DNA of 17,672 bases from Candidatus Pacearchaeota archaeon. Lineage in GTDB: Archaea > Nanobdellota > Nanobdellia > Pacearchaeales > GW2011-AR1. The notes below the pieces were generated by a model, which did not search any database, was not told the DNA's origin, and saw only the letters and a list, made by a program, of their open reading frames with translations. How positions within the stretch are numbered: position 1 is the first letter of the stretch; each line of letters begins with the position of its first letter. Positions 5,567 to 13,210 of this stretch are shown here, in pieces. The stretch is taken from assembly GCA_017609695.1 (NCBI GenBank), contig JAFCDM010000002.1, forward strand, positions 1-17,672, in the 5' to 3' direction. The translations under genes and the position numbers were made by a program.

Positions 5567-6055
5567 ATGGCATATCCAAATACAATTACTGATATTTTAA
5601 ATCAATGGGCTGATTTTGGGGTATTTGCTTATATCCTCCCTTTTTTAATGATTTTTGCTTTAGTTTATGGAATTTTAAGTAAAAGCAAACTTTTAGGAGA
5701 GAATAAGGGTGTGCATGCAACACTGGCTCTTGTTATTGGTTTGTTAGCTTTGCAATTTGATTATGTTTCTAATTTTTTTGCAACAATATTTCCTTATGCT
5801 GGAATTGGAATTTCTGTTTTATTGGTTGCCTTAATTTTAATGGGAATATTGACTGAAGAAGAAGAATCAAGTAAATGGATATTTTTTGGGATAGGGGCTT
5901 TAATATTTTTGGTTGTTTTACTTTATACGATTTATGATTTTCAATGGTTAGGAGGATATCTTGGTAGTGGTTCGATTACTTGGATTGTATTAATTTTGGT
6001 CATTGCTTCAGCTGTTGTTGGGCTTGTTTTAGGGGATAGAAAGAAAAAAACTTGA
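5567..6055 (+). CDS. Five-helix membrane protein, paralogue 2
   Basis: A 162-aa protein with hydrophobic segments at about 18-37, 48-63, 73-93, 101-122 and 136-155. It has the family signature YILPFLMIFALVYGILSKSK followed by LLGENK, and ends in a basic DRKKKT. The N-terminal 17 residues (Thr/Asn/Asp and Trp) replace the shorter N-terminus of paralogue 1. An acidic EEEESSKW loop between helices 3 and 4 corresponds to GKSEDVLNK in paralogue 1 and TSKDWSPKSW in paralogue 3. It has its own promoter-like sequence in a 72-nt gap. Function unknown. Confidence 0.82.
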   Translation: MAYPNTITDILNQWADFGVFAYILPFLMIFALVYGILSKSKLLGENKGVHATLALVIGLLALQFDYVSNFFATIFPYAGIGISVLLVALILMGILTEEEESSKWIFFGIGALIFLVVLLYTIYDFQWLGGYLGSGSITWIVLILVIASAVVGLVLGDRKKKT

Positions 6056-6071
6056 TTTTTAAAATTCAAAA

Positions 6072-6085
6072 GGTTTATAATTCTT
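6072..6085 (+). promoter_or_regulatory. TATA-like element before the microprotein trio
   Basis: GGTTTATAATTCTT lies about 34 nt before ATG 6112 and would drive the three tightly packed small genes. Confidence 0.4.
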
Positions 6086-6111
6086 AAAATAATGTAATTT
6101 ATTGGAATAAA

Positions 6112-6234
6112 ATGGTAAGAAATGAGCAAAGATTAACTAAAATTCAAATATTGGGTATAATGGCTGCATTAATTGCTGGTTTAATATCTGTAGGATTTAT
6201 AATAGCTTTATTGATTATGATTTTTTTTAAATAA
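6112..6234 (+). CDS. 40-aa single-helix membrane microprotein
   Basis: The frame ATG 6112 to TAA 6232-6234 encodes a short basic N-terminus (MVRNEQRLTK) and one long hydrophobic helix, about residues 11-39. It is the first of three consecutive small frames joined by the same junction TAA-A-ATG, which supports translation as a coupled unit. No family is recognised. Confidence 0.55.
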   Translation: MVRNEQRLTKIQILGIMAALIAGLISVGFIIALLIMIFFK

Positions 6235-6235
6235 A

Positions 6236-6346
6236 ATGAAAAATATAATAGAAACATTGCAAAAAATAGGCATAGGGTTTGGGATAGTTCTTATATGTAT
6301 TTTGATTATAGCTATAATATATGCTTGGTTGCCACATTTTTTGTAA
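6236..6346 (+). CDS. 36-aa single-helix membrane microprotein
   Basis: ATG 6236 starts 1 nt after the preceding TAA, and its own TAA is followed after 1 nt by the next ATG. The N-terminal 10 residues (MKNIIETLQK) are polar; residues of about 12-30 form a hydrophobic helix ending WLPHFL. The tight TAA-A-ATG junctions on both sides are the main evidence that it is real. Confidence 0.55.
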   Translation: MKNIIETLQKIGIGFGIVLICILIIAIIYAWLPHFL

Positions 6347-6347
6347 A

Positions 6348-6524
6348 ATGAAATTGTCAGATATATTAACAATAATAGCATCTATTATAATTTTTGGTTT
6401 AACATTATTTATATCCGGAAGATTAATAAATACCTCTTGTTTTAATTGGTTAGATTATATGATCATGTTTGGAAGTTTGTTTGGTAATCTTGGAATAAAT
6501 ATACTTTCGGCATTAGGAAAATAA
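6348..6524 (+). CDS. 58-aa membrane microprotein
   Basis: The start at ATG 6348 is preferred over the in-frame ATG at 6321, which would lie inside the preceding gene; 6348 follows the upstream TAA by 1 nt. It has one clear hydrophobic helix (about residues 5-24) and a weaker second segment near 36-55 (MIMFGSLFGNLGINILSALG). Function unknown. It lies between paralogues 2 and 3 of the five-helix family. Confidence 0.55.
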   Translation: MKLSDILTIIASIIIFGLTLFISGRLINTSCFNWLDYMIMFGSLFGNLGINILSALGK

Positions 6525-6567
6525 AGAAAATTTTATTTAGAATTAAATAAAAACACTAAATTTAAAA

Positions 6568-7068
6568 ATGGCACTTGACATCTCTGGATTATCTTTTTTT
6601 ATGCCTGTATTTAGTTTTTTATTTGTATTTTTAATTGTTTATGCACTTCTTGCAAAATTTAAGATTCTTGGAGAAAGTAAACTGATTAATGTTTTAATTA
6701 GTCTTATTGTTGCAATTATTTTTATGAGTTTTTCTTCTTTAAAATTATATGTTCAAACTATTATTCCTTGGTTTGTTGTTTTATTGGTGGTTGTTTTTTT
6801 AGTTTTGATTCTTGGATTTTTTACTAGTAAAGATTGGAGCCCTAAATCTTGGCTTGCTTGGATTATAGTTATTGTTTTGTTAGCAATTTTTTTACTTTCT
6901 GCAATTAAAGTTTTTAATCCTGTTTTCCATCCTGATTTAGGTATAGCTTCTGGAGAAGGAACAAGTATGTTAGAGCAAGTAAAGGGATATTTTGATGGGG
7001 GAGTTTTTGGAAGTATTTTATTAGTTGTAATTGCAGGGATTGTTGCTTGGGTTGTAACGAGAAAATAG
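6568..7068 (+). CDS. Five-helix membrane protein, paralogue 3
   Basis: A 166-aa protein with hydrophobic segments at about 8-30, 40-60, 66-86, 96-114 and 145-163. The signature FLFVFLIVYALLAKFKILGE aligns with the first helix and loop of the two upstream paralogues. It differs by a longer polar stretch between helices 4 and 5 (about residues 118-143: Gly, Ser, Asp-rich), which may face outside the cell. The gene ends 24 nt from the convergent coiled-coil gene; the shared gap is T-rich and may terminate both. Confidence 0.82.
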   Translation: MALDISGLSFFMPVFSFLFVFLIVYALLAKFKILGESKLINVLISLIVAIIFMSFSSLKLYVQTIIPWFVVLLVVVFLVLILGFFTSKDWSPKSWLAWIIVIVLLAIFLLSAIKVFNPVFHPDLGIASGEGTSMLEQVKGYFDGGVFGSILLVVIAGIVAWVVTRK

Positions 7069-7091
7069 GTTTTTTTGTTCTGGAATTTCTT

Positions 7092-7988
7092 TTATGTGTT
7101 TTTAGATTTTTTTGATGAAGTTTTTTTTGCTTTATTTTGTTTTGTTTCTTTTTTATGATGAGTAGGGGTTTTATGGTGGGGAGGATGTGAACCAGTTATT
7201 TTTTTAAGTTCTTTTAGGTTTTCTGTTAAGGGGTTTAGTATTTTTGAAAACGAGTCTTGTGTTGTATGCATTTCTTTATTTATATTTTGGATGTTTTCCC
7301 CATAACTTCCAATTTTTTTTAAAATAGCAAGTTGCAAGTTATTAAAATTATTTTCCATAGCAATTAATCTATCCCCGATTCTATTCATTTCTATTGTTAT
7401 TTCTTCTTTGAATCTTGAAAATGAAGAGATTTGTTTTTTTATTTTAGTGTTTTTTTCTTCTGCTATTTGTTCTGCTATGTCATTCATTGTTTCAATATCT
7501 GCAGATTGTTCAGTTTGATATTCAGGATATTCTTCATACCCAGAATAAGATGTTTCTTGATATGGACTAGGGGCTTCTATTTGTTCAGGATATTGTTCAA
7601 AAGAATTTTCTGTTTGAGTATATTTTTGTGTTTGTTGCATAGGTTGGGGGGGAGAGATAGGTTGAGGGGATTGCATAGGTTGGGGAGTTATTGGAGGTTC
7701 TTGAGGTGGAGGAGTTTGTATTGTTGGTGGGGGTATATCCTGAGTATTTCCTATTGGCATAATACTTGGTTGCATTTGATTTTGAATAGTTGATTGTTGC
7801 ATTATTTGTGCATTAGGACTTAAGGGTTGAGGAATTGGATTTGTATTTACTTCAGATTTAATTTGGGATTGAGAAAGGGCATTATTTATGTCTTTTGGAG
7901 AAATTTTTTCTTCTTTTAGAGATTCAATTATCTGGCTTTCTGGAATTCCTTGTTGTTTCATTTGCATAACTCTTTCTAAAGCTGGCAT
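7092..7988 (-). CDS. Pro/Gln-rich protein with coiled coil and Lys/His-rich tail
   Basis: A 298-aa soluble protein in four zones. Residues 1-45 are a helical repeat-like domain (VMQMKQQGIPESQIIESL then ISPKDINNALSQ, two similar helix-turn units). Residues of about 50-165 are low-complexity Pro/Gln with PQPM and PPQPM units, then Tyr/Glu-rich. Residues of about 185-265 are a heptad-rich coiled coil (ITIEMNRIGDRLIAMENNF). The tail is Lys/His/Thr-rich. The GDRLI coiled-coil segment resembles IGDNLISL in the neighbour at 8038, suggesting the two associate or are distant paralogues. Its position beside the secretion ATPase hints at a cytosolic partner, but the family is not recognised. Confidence 0.75.
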   Translation of the reverse strand: MPALERVMQMKQQGIPESQIIESLKEEKISPKDINNALSQSQIKSEVNTNPIPQPLSPNAQIMQQSTIQNQMQPSIMPIGNTQDIPPPTIQTPPPQEPPITPQPMQSPQPISPPQPMQQTQKYTQTENSFEQYPEQIEAPSPYQETSYSGYEEYPEYQTEQSADIETMNDIAEQIAEEKNTKIKKQISSFSRFKEEITIEMNRIGDRLIAMENNFNNLQLAILKKIGSYGENIQNINKEMHTTQDSFSKILNPLTENLKELKKITGSHPPHHKTPTHHKKETKQNKAKKTSSKKSKNT

Positions 7989-8037
7989 TTTTACCTTTTT
8001 TATTTAATTAAGATTTTTTCTGTTTTATAGTTTTCTA

Positions 8038-8394
8038 TTAACTCTCTTTTATTATTTTTTTAACTTCTTCAATAGTGACTGATTTTAATGGATTGAACAT
8101 CTTTATTTGTCTTTGTAAAATTTCTAACTCAGTTTTTTTTGCGAGGGTGGTTAGTTCATTAATGATTCTTTCAATTAGTTTTTTGGATGTTTTAACTTCA
8201 AAATTTAATGTTTTTATTTGTTTTTTGAATTCTAAACTATCTCTTTCTAAATCTTCCCGTAAAGAGATTAGATTATCACCAATTAATAACATTCTATCTT
8301 TAATTAATCTTTGTTTTTCTTCTATTTCATTTAATCTTGTTCCAAATTCTGATAAAATGATATTTATAGGGTTTTGGGGGATTTCTTCATCCAT
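8038..8394 (-). CDS. Coiled-coil protein, 118 aa
   Basis: Almost entirely helical with heptads from about residue 12 to 90 (FGTRLNEIEEKQRLIKDRM, LISLREDLERDSLEFKKQI), followed by a short helix-turn-helix-like end (FNPLKSVTIEEVKKIIKE). The acidic and basic pattern suits a dimeric coiled coil. The ATG at 8394 sits about 27 nt from a TATA-like run (minus strand, 8411-8430). It is probably followed in the same direction by the Pro/Gln-rich gene after 49 nt and is divergent from the secretion ATPase. No family is recognised. Confidence 0.72.
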   Translation of the reverse strand: MDEEIPQNPINIILSEFGTRLNEIEEKQRLIKDRMLLIGDNLISLREDLERDSLEFKKQIKTLNFEVKTSKKLIERIINELTTLAKKTELEILQRQIKMFNPLKSVTIEEVKKIIKES

Positions 8395-8410
8395 TTTTTA
8401 TATTTATCTT

Positions 8411-8430
8411 AATTTTATTTAATTTAAATA
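8411..8430 (-). promoter_or_regulatory. TATA-like run of the coiled-coil gene
   Basis: Minus-strand TATTTAAATTAAATAAAATT, centred about 27 nt from ATG 8394. It is part of a 129-nt divergent promoter region shared with the ATPase gene. Confidence 0.5.
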
Positions 8431-8473
8431 AGTTGTGTTCTAATATACTAGATAATTATATTTTTTAATAAAG

Positions 8474-8486
8474 CATAAATATTTTA
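8474..8486 (+). promoter_or_regulatory. TATA-like element of the secretion ATPase gene
   Basis: CATAAATATTTTA is centred about 44 nt before ATG 8524, giving an expected leader of roughly 18 nt. That leader contains GAGG at 8513-8516, a Shine-Dalgarno match 7 nt before the ATG. This gene is therefore one of the few here with a classical ribosome-binding site. Confidence 0.5.
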
Positions 8487-8523
8487 ATAGGCATTTCTCT
8501 TATTAATATTATGAGGAAAAAAG

Positions 8524-11500
8524 ATGTTATTTAGACCTGAAACTCCAGTATACTCTTATGAAATAATCAGAGAAGCTGGGGCTCAAATTATGTATATTAA
8601 TTATTTAGGGGCTAGTTCTGTTCCAAATCTTGCTGAAAATCCAGATATTATGTCAAGAACTATGGATCTTTTAATAGAGGCTCCAAATATTTCGAGAGTT
8701 GTTTTTGTTCAACAAAGAAATTACAATTATAATCCTTCTCAAGTTTTTTTATTGCAGGAAATTTCTAATTTATATGTTTATTTAACTAAACAAGAGAAAA
8801 TTCTTTCCCCTGCGAAATTATCGATTATGAATTCAGAGTATTTAAGTCAGAGATATAATGATGTTACTTATCTTTTAATGATTTTAAAAAGAGACCCGCT
8901 TGCTTGTCTTTCTGAGTTGGAAAGATTTATTAAAGAAGAAAAAATTAATTTAAGCAATACCCCGGAAAATTTAAAAATAGATCAATTAAGTTATGTTCGA
9001 CTTTTAGAGGAGTTTAATTCTCTTTTAAAAGAAACTAAATTAATTAAGGATTCTAAAAGATATTTGCAAGATTATGTTTTTGGTGAAAGAAATATTTATT
9101 ATAGAATTTTTAGACCAGATATTATCCCTAATTTTACATTTACGAGGTTAGCAGCTAGTTTGCCGGTAGGTGCAGAGATGGTAGACCAGTATGAAATAGG
9201 TAAAGAAGGAGATAAATCAGTAGTGACGATTTTGAAAAGAGAACAAGATGCTAAGCATATATATCATTTAATGCCCCCAGAATATTCTTTAGAGGAAGAT
9301 AAACAATCATTATTAAACTTAGCAAGGAATGTTTTGATTGAACATCAACCTAAAGCTGAAGAGTTTACAGACCCTGAAAAAACACGGCAAGTTTTTTTTA
9401 ATGTGTCTCGTGATTTGTTAAGAGATTTATCTGAAAATAAAAAGATTAAGTTAGATTATGAGGAATTAAATCAATTAGCAAGTATTTTAGTTAGACATAC
9501 TATTGGGTTTGGTTTAATAGAAATTTTATTACAGGATAGAAAGTTGCAAGATATTGTTTTAAATGCCCCTATTTCTTCTAATCATATTTATCTTAGACAT
9601 TCTGAATTTGATGAATGTATTACTAATATTTCTCCAAGTAGGGAAGATGCAGATTCTTGGGCTGCTAAATTTAGGATGATTTCTGGAAGACCTTTAGATG
9701 AAGCAAATCCAATTTTAGATACTGATTTGAGCTTAGGAAATATCCGAGCAAGAATTGCAGTTATTCAACAACCTTTATCTCCGAGAGGTTTATCATATGC
9801 TATTAGAAGACATAGGGAAGACCCTTGGACTCTCCCTCTTTTTATAAAAAATAAAATGATAAATAGTTTTTCAGCTGGTTTAATGAGTTTTTTAATTGAT
9901 GGTTCAAGGACTTTGTTAGTTGCTGGAACTCGTTCTTCTGGTAAAACCTCTCTTTTGGGTAGTTTAATGCTTGAGATTATACCAAGATACAGGATTATTG
10001 TTTTAGAAGATAGTGTTACTGAAGATTGTAAAATTATTGTTAAAGAGAATGGTGAATTTAAAAAAATAACTATTGGGGAGCTTATAAATAAACAAATTAA
10101 AGAACATGGATTTTTAGATATTGACGGAAGAGAAAAATCTTTGAATTTTAATGGGGTGGAGATTTTTTCTGTTAATAAGAACGGAAAGGTTATATTGACT
10201 AAGCCTAGTAAGTTTATAAAGCATAAAGTTAATAAACAAATTTATGAAGTTGAGACAAGGTCTGGAAAGAAGATTAAGATTACAGGAGATCATTCTCTTT
10301 TTATGTTGGATGAAAAAAATATTTTTAAACCTGTAAAATGTAGAAATCTGAAAGAAGGTGATTTTATAGCTATTCCTTCTAAATTACCTTTTAATAACTT
10401 TTTAAGTAATATTGATTTATTGAATCATTTAAAAAAATTGGATAAAAAAATATTTATTTTTGGAGAGGGGGTGCAAGAATATATTTTTAATAATAGGAAG
10501 GAATTGTTTACTTTGGCATATTCTTTGGATTATAAAAAATCTGCTATTCAGAATTGGATAAAGAAGAAGATTTTACCATTAAAAATATTTGAAAAAATAA
10601 AAGATAAAATACCATCTAAGAATTTACAAATTAAATCTTATGGTTCCTCAAAATCTTTTCCAATAAAATTAATTTTAGATGAGAATTTTTTAAATTTTGT
10701 TGGCTTATGGCTTGCAGATGGATGTTATGATAAAAATTCTGTGATAATTTCTGTTCAGGAAGAAGAGAATAGAGAAGTAGTTAGGAAAGTCGCGGATAAT
10801 TTTGGGATTCCTGTTAAAATGCACCATGATAGATTTTCTTTAGTATTGAATTTTACACTACTTAAAGAGATTATGCAGAAGATACTTGAATTAAATGGCA
10901 ATTCTTATACTAAAAAAATTCCTAATTGGGTATATAATTTATCTGATGAACAAGTTGGTTGGCTTTTAAAAGGATTTTTTAGCGGGGATGGCTGTGTTTC
11001 TGATAAAGAAATTTTACTTTCGGTACGTTCAAAAGAATTAATTGAAGATACTTCTAATTTATTATTGAGATTTGGCATTATCTCAAGAAATTCTGTTAGC
11101 CTTTCAAAAGGTTCTTTTTTAGAGGAAGCGAAAGATATGTTTCATTCTAGAATCGGGGCTACAAATATGATTAAAAAATTTAAGGAAAATATAGGTTTTT
11201 TAGTAAATTTAAAAAGAGAGAAAATGGAAAAATTATGTTTTAGAATTTCTACTCATGATACTTTAGATGTTATTCCTTTATCTTTTGAAGTTAAAAGCGA
11301 ATTAAACGAAATTTTGAGTAAAAAATTTAATAAGCATGATTATATTACAAGACAAAATAATATTGGAAGAAAGCATTTAACTAAATTGCTTGAATTAGTT
11401 CCTTTAGGAATTACTAATCCTATAGATCCTCTTAAGAAGTTAGTTAAAGCAAATATTTTTTGGGATAAGATTAAATGTGTGAAAAAGATAGAATGGGACG

Positions 11501-12366
11501 GGTTTGTTTATGATATTTCTGTTCCAGGGTGTGAAAATTTTATTTGTGAGAATATAATTGCTCATAACACTTTAGAACTTCCTGTTGATTCTTTAAGGAA
11601 GTTAAAGTATGATATTTTAAGAATGAAAGTTCGAAGTAGTTTGTTAAAAAAATCAACAGAGATTGGAGCAGATGAGGGGATTAGGACTTCATTAAGATTA
11701 GGTGATTCTTGTTTGATTGTTGGGGAAGTTAGAAGTTTAGAGGCAAAAGCATTATATGAGGCAATGAGGGTTGGGGCATTAGCAAATGTTGTTGCAGGAA
11801 CAATTCATGGGGCTTCACCTTATGGTGTTTTTGATAGGGTTGTAAATGATTTAGAAGTTCCAATTACTTCTTTTAAAGCAACAGATTGTATTATGGTTTG
11901 TAATCCAGTTAAAACCCCTGATGGTTTAAGTTCAATAAAGAGAGTAGTTCAATTAGCAGAAGTTAGAAAGCAGTGGGTTAAGGACCCTTTAGAAGAAAAA
12001 GGATTTGTTAATTTGTTAAATTATAATGTTAAAAAAGATGAATTAGAACCTAGTGAGGAATTAATGAATGGAGATTCAGAAATTATTAAAGCGGTTGCTT
12101 CTAATGTTAAGGGCTGGGTTGGAGATTGGGATGCTGTTTATGATAATATTTTGTTAAGGGCAAAGATTAAACAGGAGATTGTGGATGTAAGTGAAAAAAC
12201 AAAAATACCGAATATTTTAGAATCTAAGTTTAATAGTTTAAGTAATAATATGTTTCATGAATTTTCAAGGCAGGTTAGAGAAGAAGTTGGATTGCCTGAA
12301 AGCAAAAGGGTTTTTTCTTTATGGCAGGAATGGTTGAAAAAAAAGATTAAAACTAAAAGTTTTTGA
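8524..12366 (+). CDS. Type II/IV secretion (TadA/archaellum FlaI-like) ATPase with in-frame intein
   Basis: A 1280-residue precursor that gives a 761-residue ATPase after removal of a 519-residue intein (497-1015). The extein has an N-terminal region of about 250 residues, a linker domain with helices, and the secretion ATPase core. Core motifs are Walker A GTRSSGKTS (468-476), the acidic VLED just before the intein, TLELP just after it, Walker B LIVGEVRS (G1067-E1068) and the His box TIHGASPYG (H1095). Such hexameric ATPases power assembly of type IV pili, archaella or Tad-like secretion from the cytosolic face. The partner platform is encoded at 13723 and pilin-like proteins follow from 16179. 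Both splice junctions restore the conserved VLED-TLELPV of the family, so the gene should be functional if splicing occurs. Confidence 0.93.
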   Translation: MLFRPETPVYSYEIIREAGAQIMYINYLGASSVPNLAENPDIMSRTMDLLIEAPNISRVVFVQQRNYNYNPSQVFLLQEISNLYVYLTKQEKILSPAKLSIMNSEYLSQRYNDVTYLLMILKRDPLACLSELERFIKEEKINLSNTPENLKIDQLSYVRLLEEFNSLLKETKLIKDSKRYLQDYVFGERNIYYRIFRPDIIPNFTFTRLAASLPVGAEMVDQYEIGKEGDKSVVTILKREQDAKHIYHLMPPEYSLEEDKQSLLNLARNVLIEHQPKAEEFTDPEKTRQVFFNVSRDLLRDLSENKKIKLDYEELNQLASILVRHTIGFGLIEILLQDRKLQDIVLNAPISSNHIYLRHSEFDECITNISPSREDADSWAAKFRMISGRPLDEANPILDTDLSLGNIRARIAVIQQPLSPRGLSYAIRRHREDPWTLPLFIKNKMINSFSAGLMSFLIDGSRTLLVAGTRSSGKTSLLGSLMLEIIPRYRIIVLEDSVTEDCKIIVKENGEFKKITIGELINKQIKEHGFLDIDGREKSLNFNGVEIFSVNKNGKVILTKPSKFIKHKVNKQIYEVETRSGKKIKITGDHSLFMLDEKNIFKPVKCRNLKEGDFIAIPSKLPFNNFLSNIDLLNHLKKLDKKIFIFGEGVQEYIFNNRKELFTLAYSLDYKKSAIQNWIKKKILPLKIFEKIKDKIPSKNLQIKSYGSSKSFPIKLILDENFLNFVGLWLADGCYDKNSVIISVQEEENREVVRKVADNFGIPVKMHHDRFSLVLNFTLLKEIMQKILELNGNSYTKKIPNWVYNLSDEQVGWLLKGFFSGDGCVSDKEILLSVRSKELIEDTSNLLLRFGIISRNSVSLSKGSFLEEAKDMFHSRIGATNMIKKFKENIGFLVNLKREKMEKLCFRISTHDTLDVIPLSFEVKSELNEILSKKFNKHDYITRQNNIGRKHLTKLLELVPLGITNPIDPLKKLVKANIFWDKIKCVKKIEWDGFVYDISVPGCENFICENIIAHNTLELPVDSLRKLKYDILRMKVRSSLLKKSTEIGADEGIRTSLRLGDSCLIVGEVRSLEAKALYEAMRVGALANVVAGTIHGASPYGVFDRVVNDLEVPITSFKATDCIMVCNPVKTPDGLSSIKRVVQLAEVRKQWVKDPLEEKGFVNLLNYNVKKDELEPSEELMNGDSEIIKAVASNVKGWVGDWDAVYDNILLRAKIKQEIVDVSEKTKIPNILESKFNSLSNNMFHEFSRQVREEVGLPESKRVFSLWQEWLKKKIKTKSF
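10012..11568 (+). mobile_element. Intein with LAGLIDADG homing endonuclease in the secretion ATPase
   Basis: The intein spans residues 497-1015 of the precursor. Block A begins SVTEDCKIIV, with Ser1 as the first nucleophile. Block B contains TGDHSLFML (the TxxH motif). The endonuclease domain has both LAGLIDADG helices, FVGLWLADG (725-733) and VGWLLKGFFSGDG (811-823), each with its acidic residue. Block F is VYDISVPG and block G ends in His-Asn, followed by Thr as the +1 residue. All splicing residues are present (Ser1, His-Asn, Thr+1), and the endonuclease appears undamaged, so it may still be an active homing element. It sits between Walker A and Walker B in the ATP-binding core, a type of site inteins favour. 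Confidence 0.95.
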
Positions 12367-12375
12367 TGTGTTAAA

Positions 12376-12588
12376 ATGGAAAAATATAAAAGTGAAGTCT
12401 TGCGATTGTGTAATAGACCTATTGATTTAGAGAATTTACCTGAAGATTGTCCCTTAGCTGCATCAATAAGAATGGAAAGAGATTATCAAAAAACAGGAAC
12501 TTTTAATGTTAGAGATATGGATATTGTTTTAGGAGATATTTCAAGAGGTGTAAGTATTGGTTTATTTAGAGGGCATATTTCATCTTAA
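12376..12588 (+). CDS. 70-aa hypothetical protein
   Basis: A small acidic soluble protein beginning 9 nt after the ATPase stop, hence probably translated from the same mRNA. It contains LRLCNRPIDLENLPEDCPL and a C-terminal Gly-rich stretch (VLGDISRGVSIGLFRGHIS). Two Cys residues (12 and 25) are its only notable residues. No family is recognised; position suggests an accessory to the ATPase, but this is inference only. Confidence 0.6.
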   Translation: MEKYKSEVLRLCNRPIDLENLPEDCPLAASIRMERDYQKTGTFNVRDMDIVLGDISRGVSIGLFRGHISS

Positions 12589-12592
12589 TAAT

Positions 12593-12604
12593 CTTTTTAA
12601 GTTA
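12593..12604 (+). promoter_or_regulatory. TATA-like element of the nucleotidyltransferase gene
   Basis: CTTTTTAAGTTA lies about 25 nt before ATG 12623, supporting that start. Confidence 0.4.
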
Positions 12605-12622
12605 AAGAGTTTTTAGGGTTTT

Positions 12623-13093
12623 ATGGAAAATTATAGAGATTTAGATGGATTAGTAGAGTTTATAGAACAAAAAAAGCAGATGGGGAAGAAGATTGTTTTT
12701 ACAAATGGTTGTTATGATATTCTTCATGAGGGGCATATACATACATTGCAAAAATCTGCAAAATTAGGAGATATTTTAATTGTTGGATTGAATTCTGATG
12801 AATCTGTTAAAAGATTTAAGGGAGAGAATAGGCCTGTGAAAAATGAGTTAGTTAGGGCAAGAATTTTAAATTCTATAAAAGGGGTTGATTATGTTATTAT
12901 CTTTGATGAGGATGAACCTTTAGAACTTTTGAGAAAATTAAAACCTGACATTTGTGTTAAAGGGGGAAATCCAATTCCTGAAAGAGTTAAAAAAGAAAAA
13001 GAAATTGTTGAAAGTTATGGGGGGAGAATAGTCTGTTTGCCTTTAGTTGAAGGTGTTTCAACAACTAATATTATAGAAAGGATAAGAGATTAA
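12623..13093 (+). CDS. HldE/RfaE C-terminal-type nucleotidyltransferase
   Basis: A 156-aa protein covering a complete single cytidylyltransferase-like Rossmann domain. It has FTNGCYDILHEGHIHTL, with the HxGH (H-E-G-H) nucleotide-binding motif, GLNSDESVKRFKGENRPV, and the C-terminal VSTTNIIERI. This pattern is that of the adenylyltransferase half of HldE (heptose-1-phosphate adenylyltransferase); relatives in archaea activate sugars, glycerol phosphate or FMN. The TNGCYD rather than GTFD opening favours the HldE type over archaeal FAD synthase (RibL). The likely product is a nucleotide-activated sugar, possibly for surface glycans or pilin glycosylation. The kinase half of HldE is not in the window. 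Its last codons (GAT TAA) form the beginning of the 39-bp repeat. Confidence 0.85.
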   Translation: MENYRDLDGLVEFIEQKKQMGKKIVFTNGCYDILHEGHIHTLQKSAKLGDILIVGLNSDESVKRFKGENRPVKNELVRARILNSIKGVDYVIIFDEDEPLELLRKLKPDICVKGGNPIPERVKKEKEIVESYGGRIVCLPLVEGVSTTNIIERIRD

Positions 13094-13126
13094 CTTTATT
13101 AATTATGTTTCTTTTTTATTAGAGAT
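13088..13126. repeat. Copy 1 of a 39-bp perfect direct repeat
   Basis: Identical at all 39 positions to 13686-13724, same orientation, 598 bp apart. It starts with the last codon and stop of the nucleotidyltransferase gene (GATTAAC) and ends TTAGAGAT. Identity ends sharply: the next base is T here and G in copy 2. Confidence 0.95.
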
Positions 13127-13177
13127 TTATTCTTTGTACTATTTTTTTACCATTATTAAGTTAGAATAAAACAGAAA

Positions 13178-13190
13178 GATTTAAATATTT
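13178..13190 (+). promoter_or_regulatory. TATA box of the unknown 157-aa gene
   Basis: GATTTAAATATTT is centred about 27 nt before ATG 13211 but only 12 nt before the earlier in-frame ATG at 13196. The spacing rule of this window therefore selects 13211. Confidence 0.55.
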
Positions 13191-13210
13191 GTTTTATGCA
13201 ATTTTTTATA

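Noticed and set aside
7431..7793. 120-aa plus-strand frame
   Set aside because: Antisense to the Pro/Gln-rich coiled-coil gene; its Trp/Arg/Leu composition is the complement of Pro/Gln codons.
8075..8422. 115-aa plus-strand frame
   Set aside because: Antisense to the 118-aa coiled-coil gene, which has heptads and a promoter at the correct distance.
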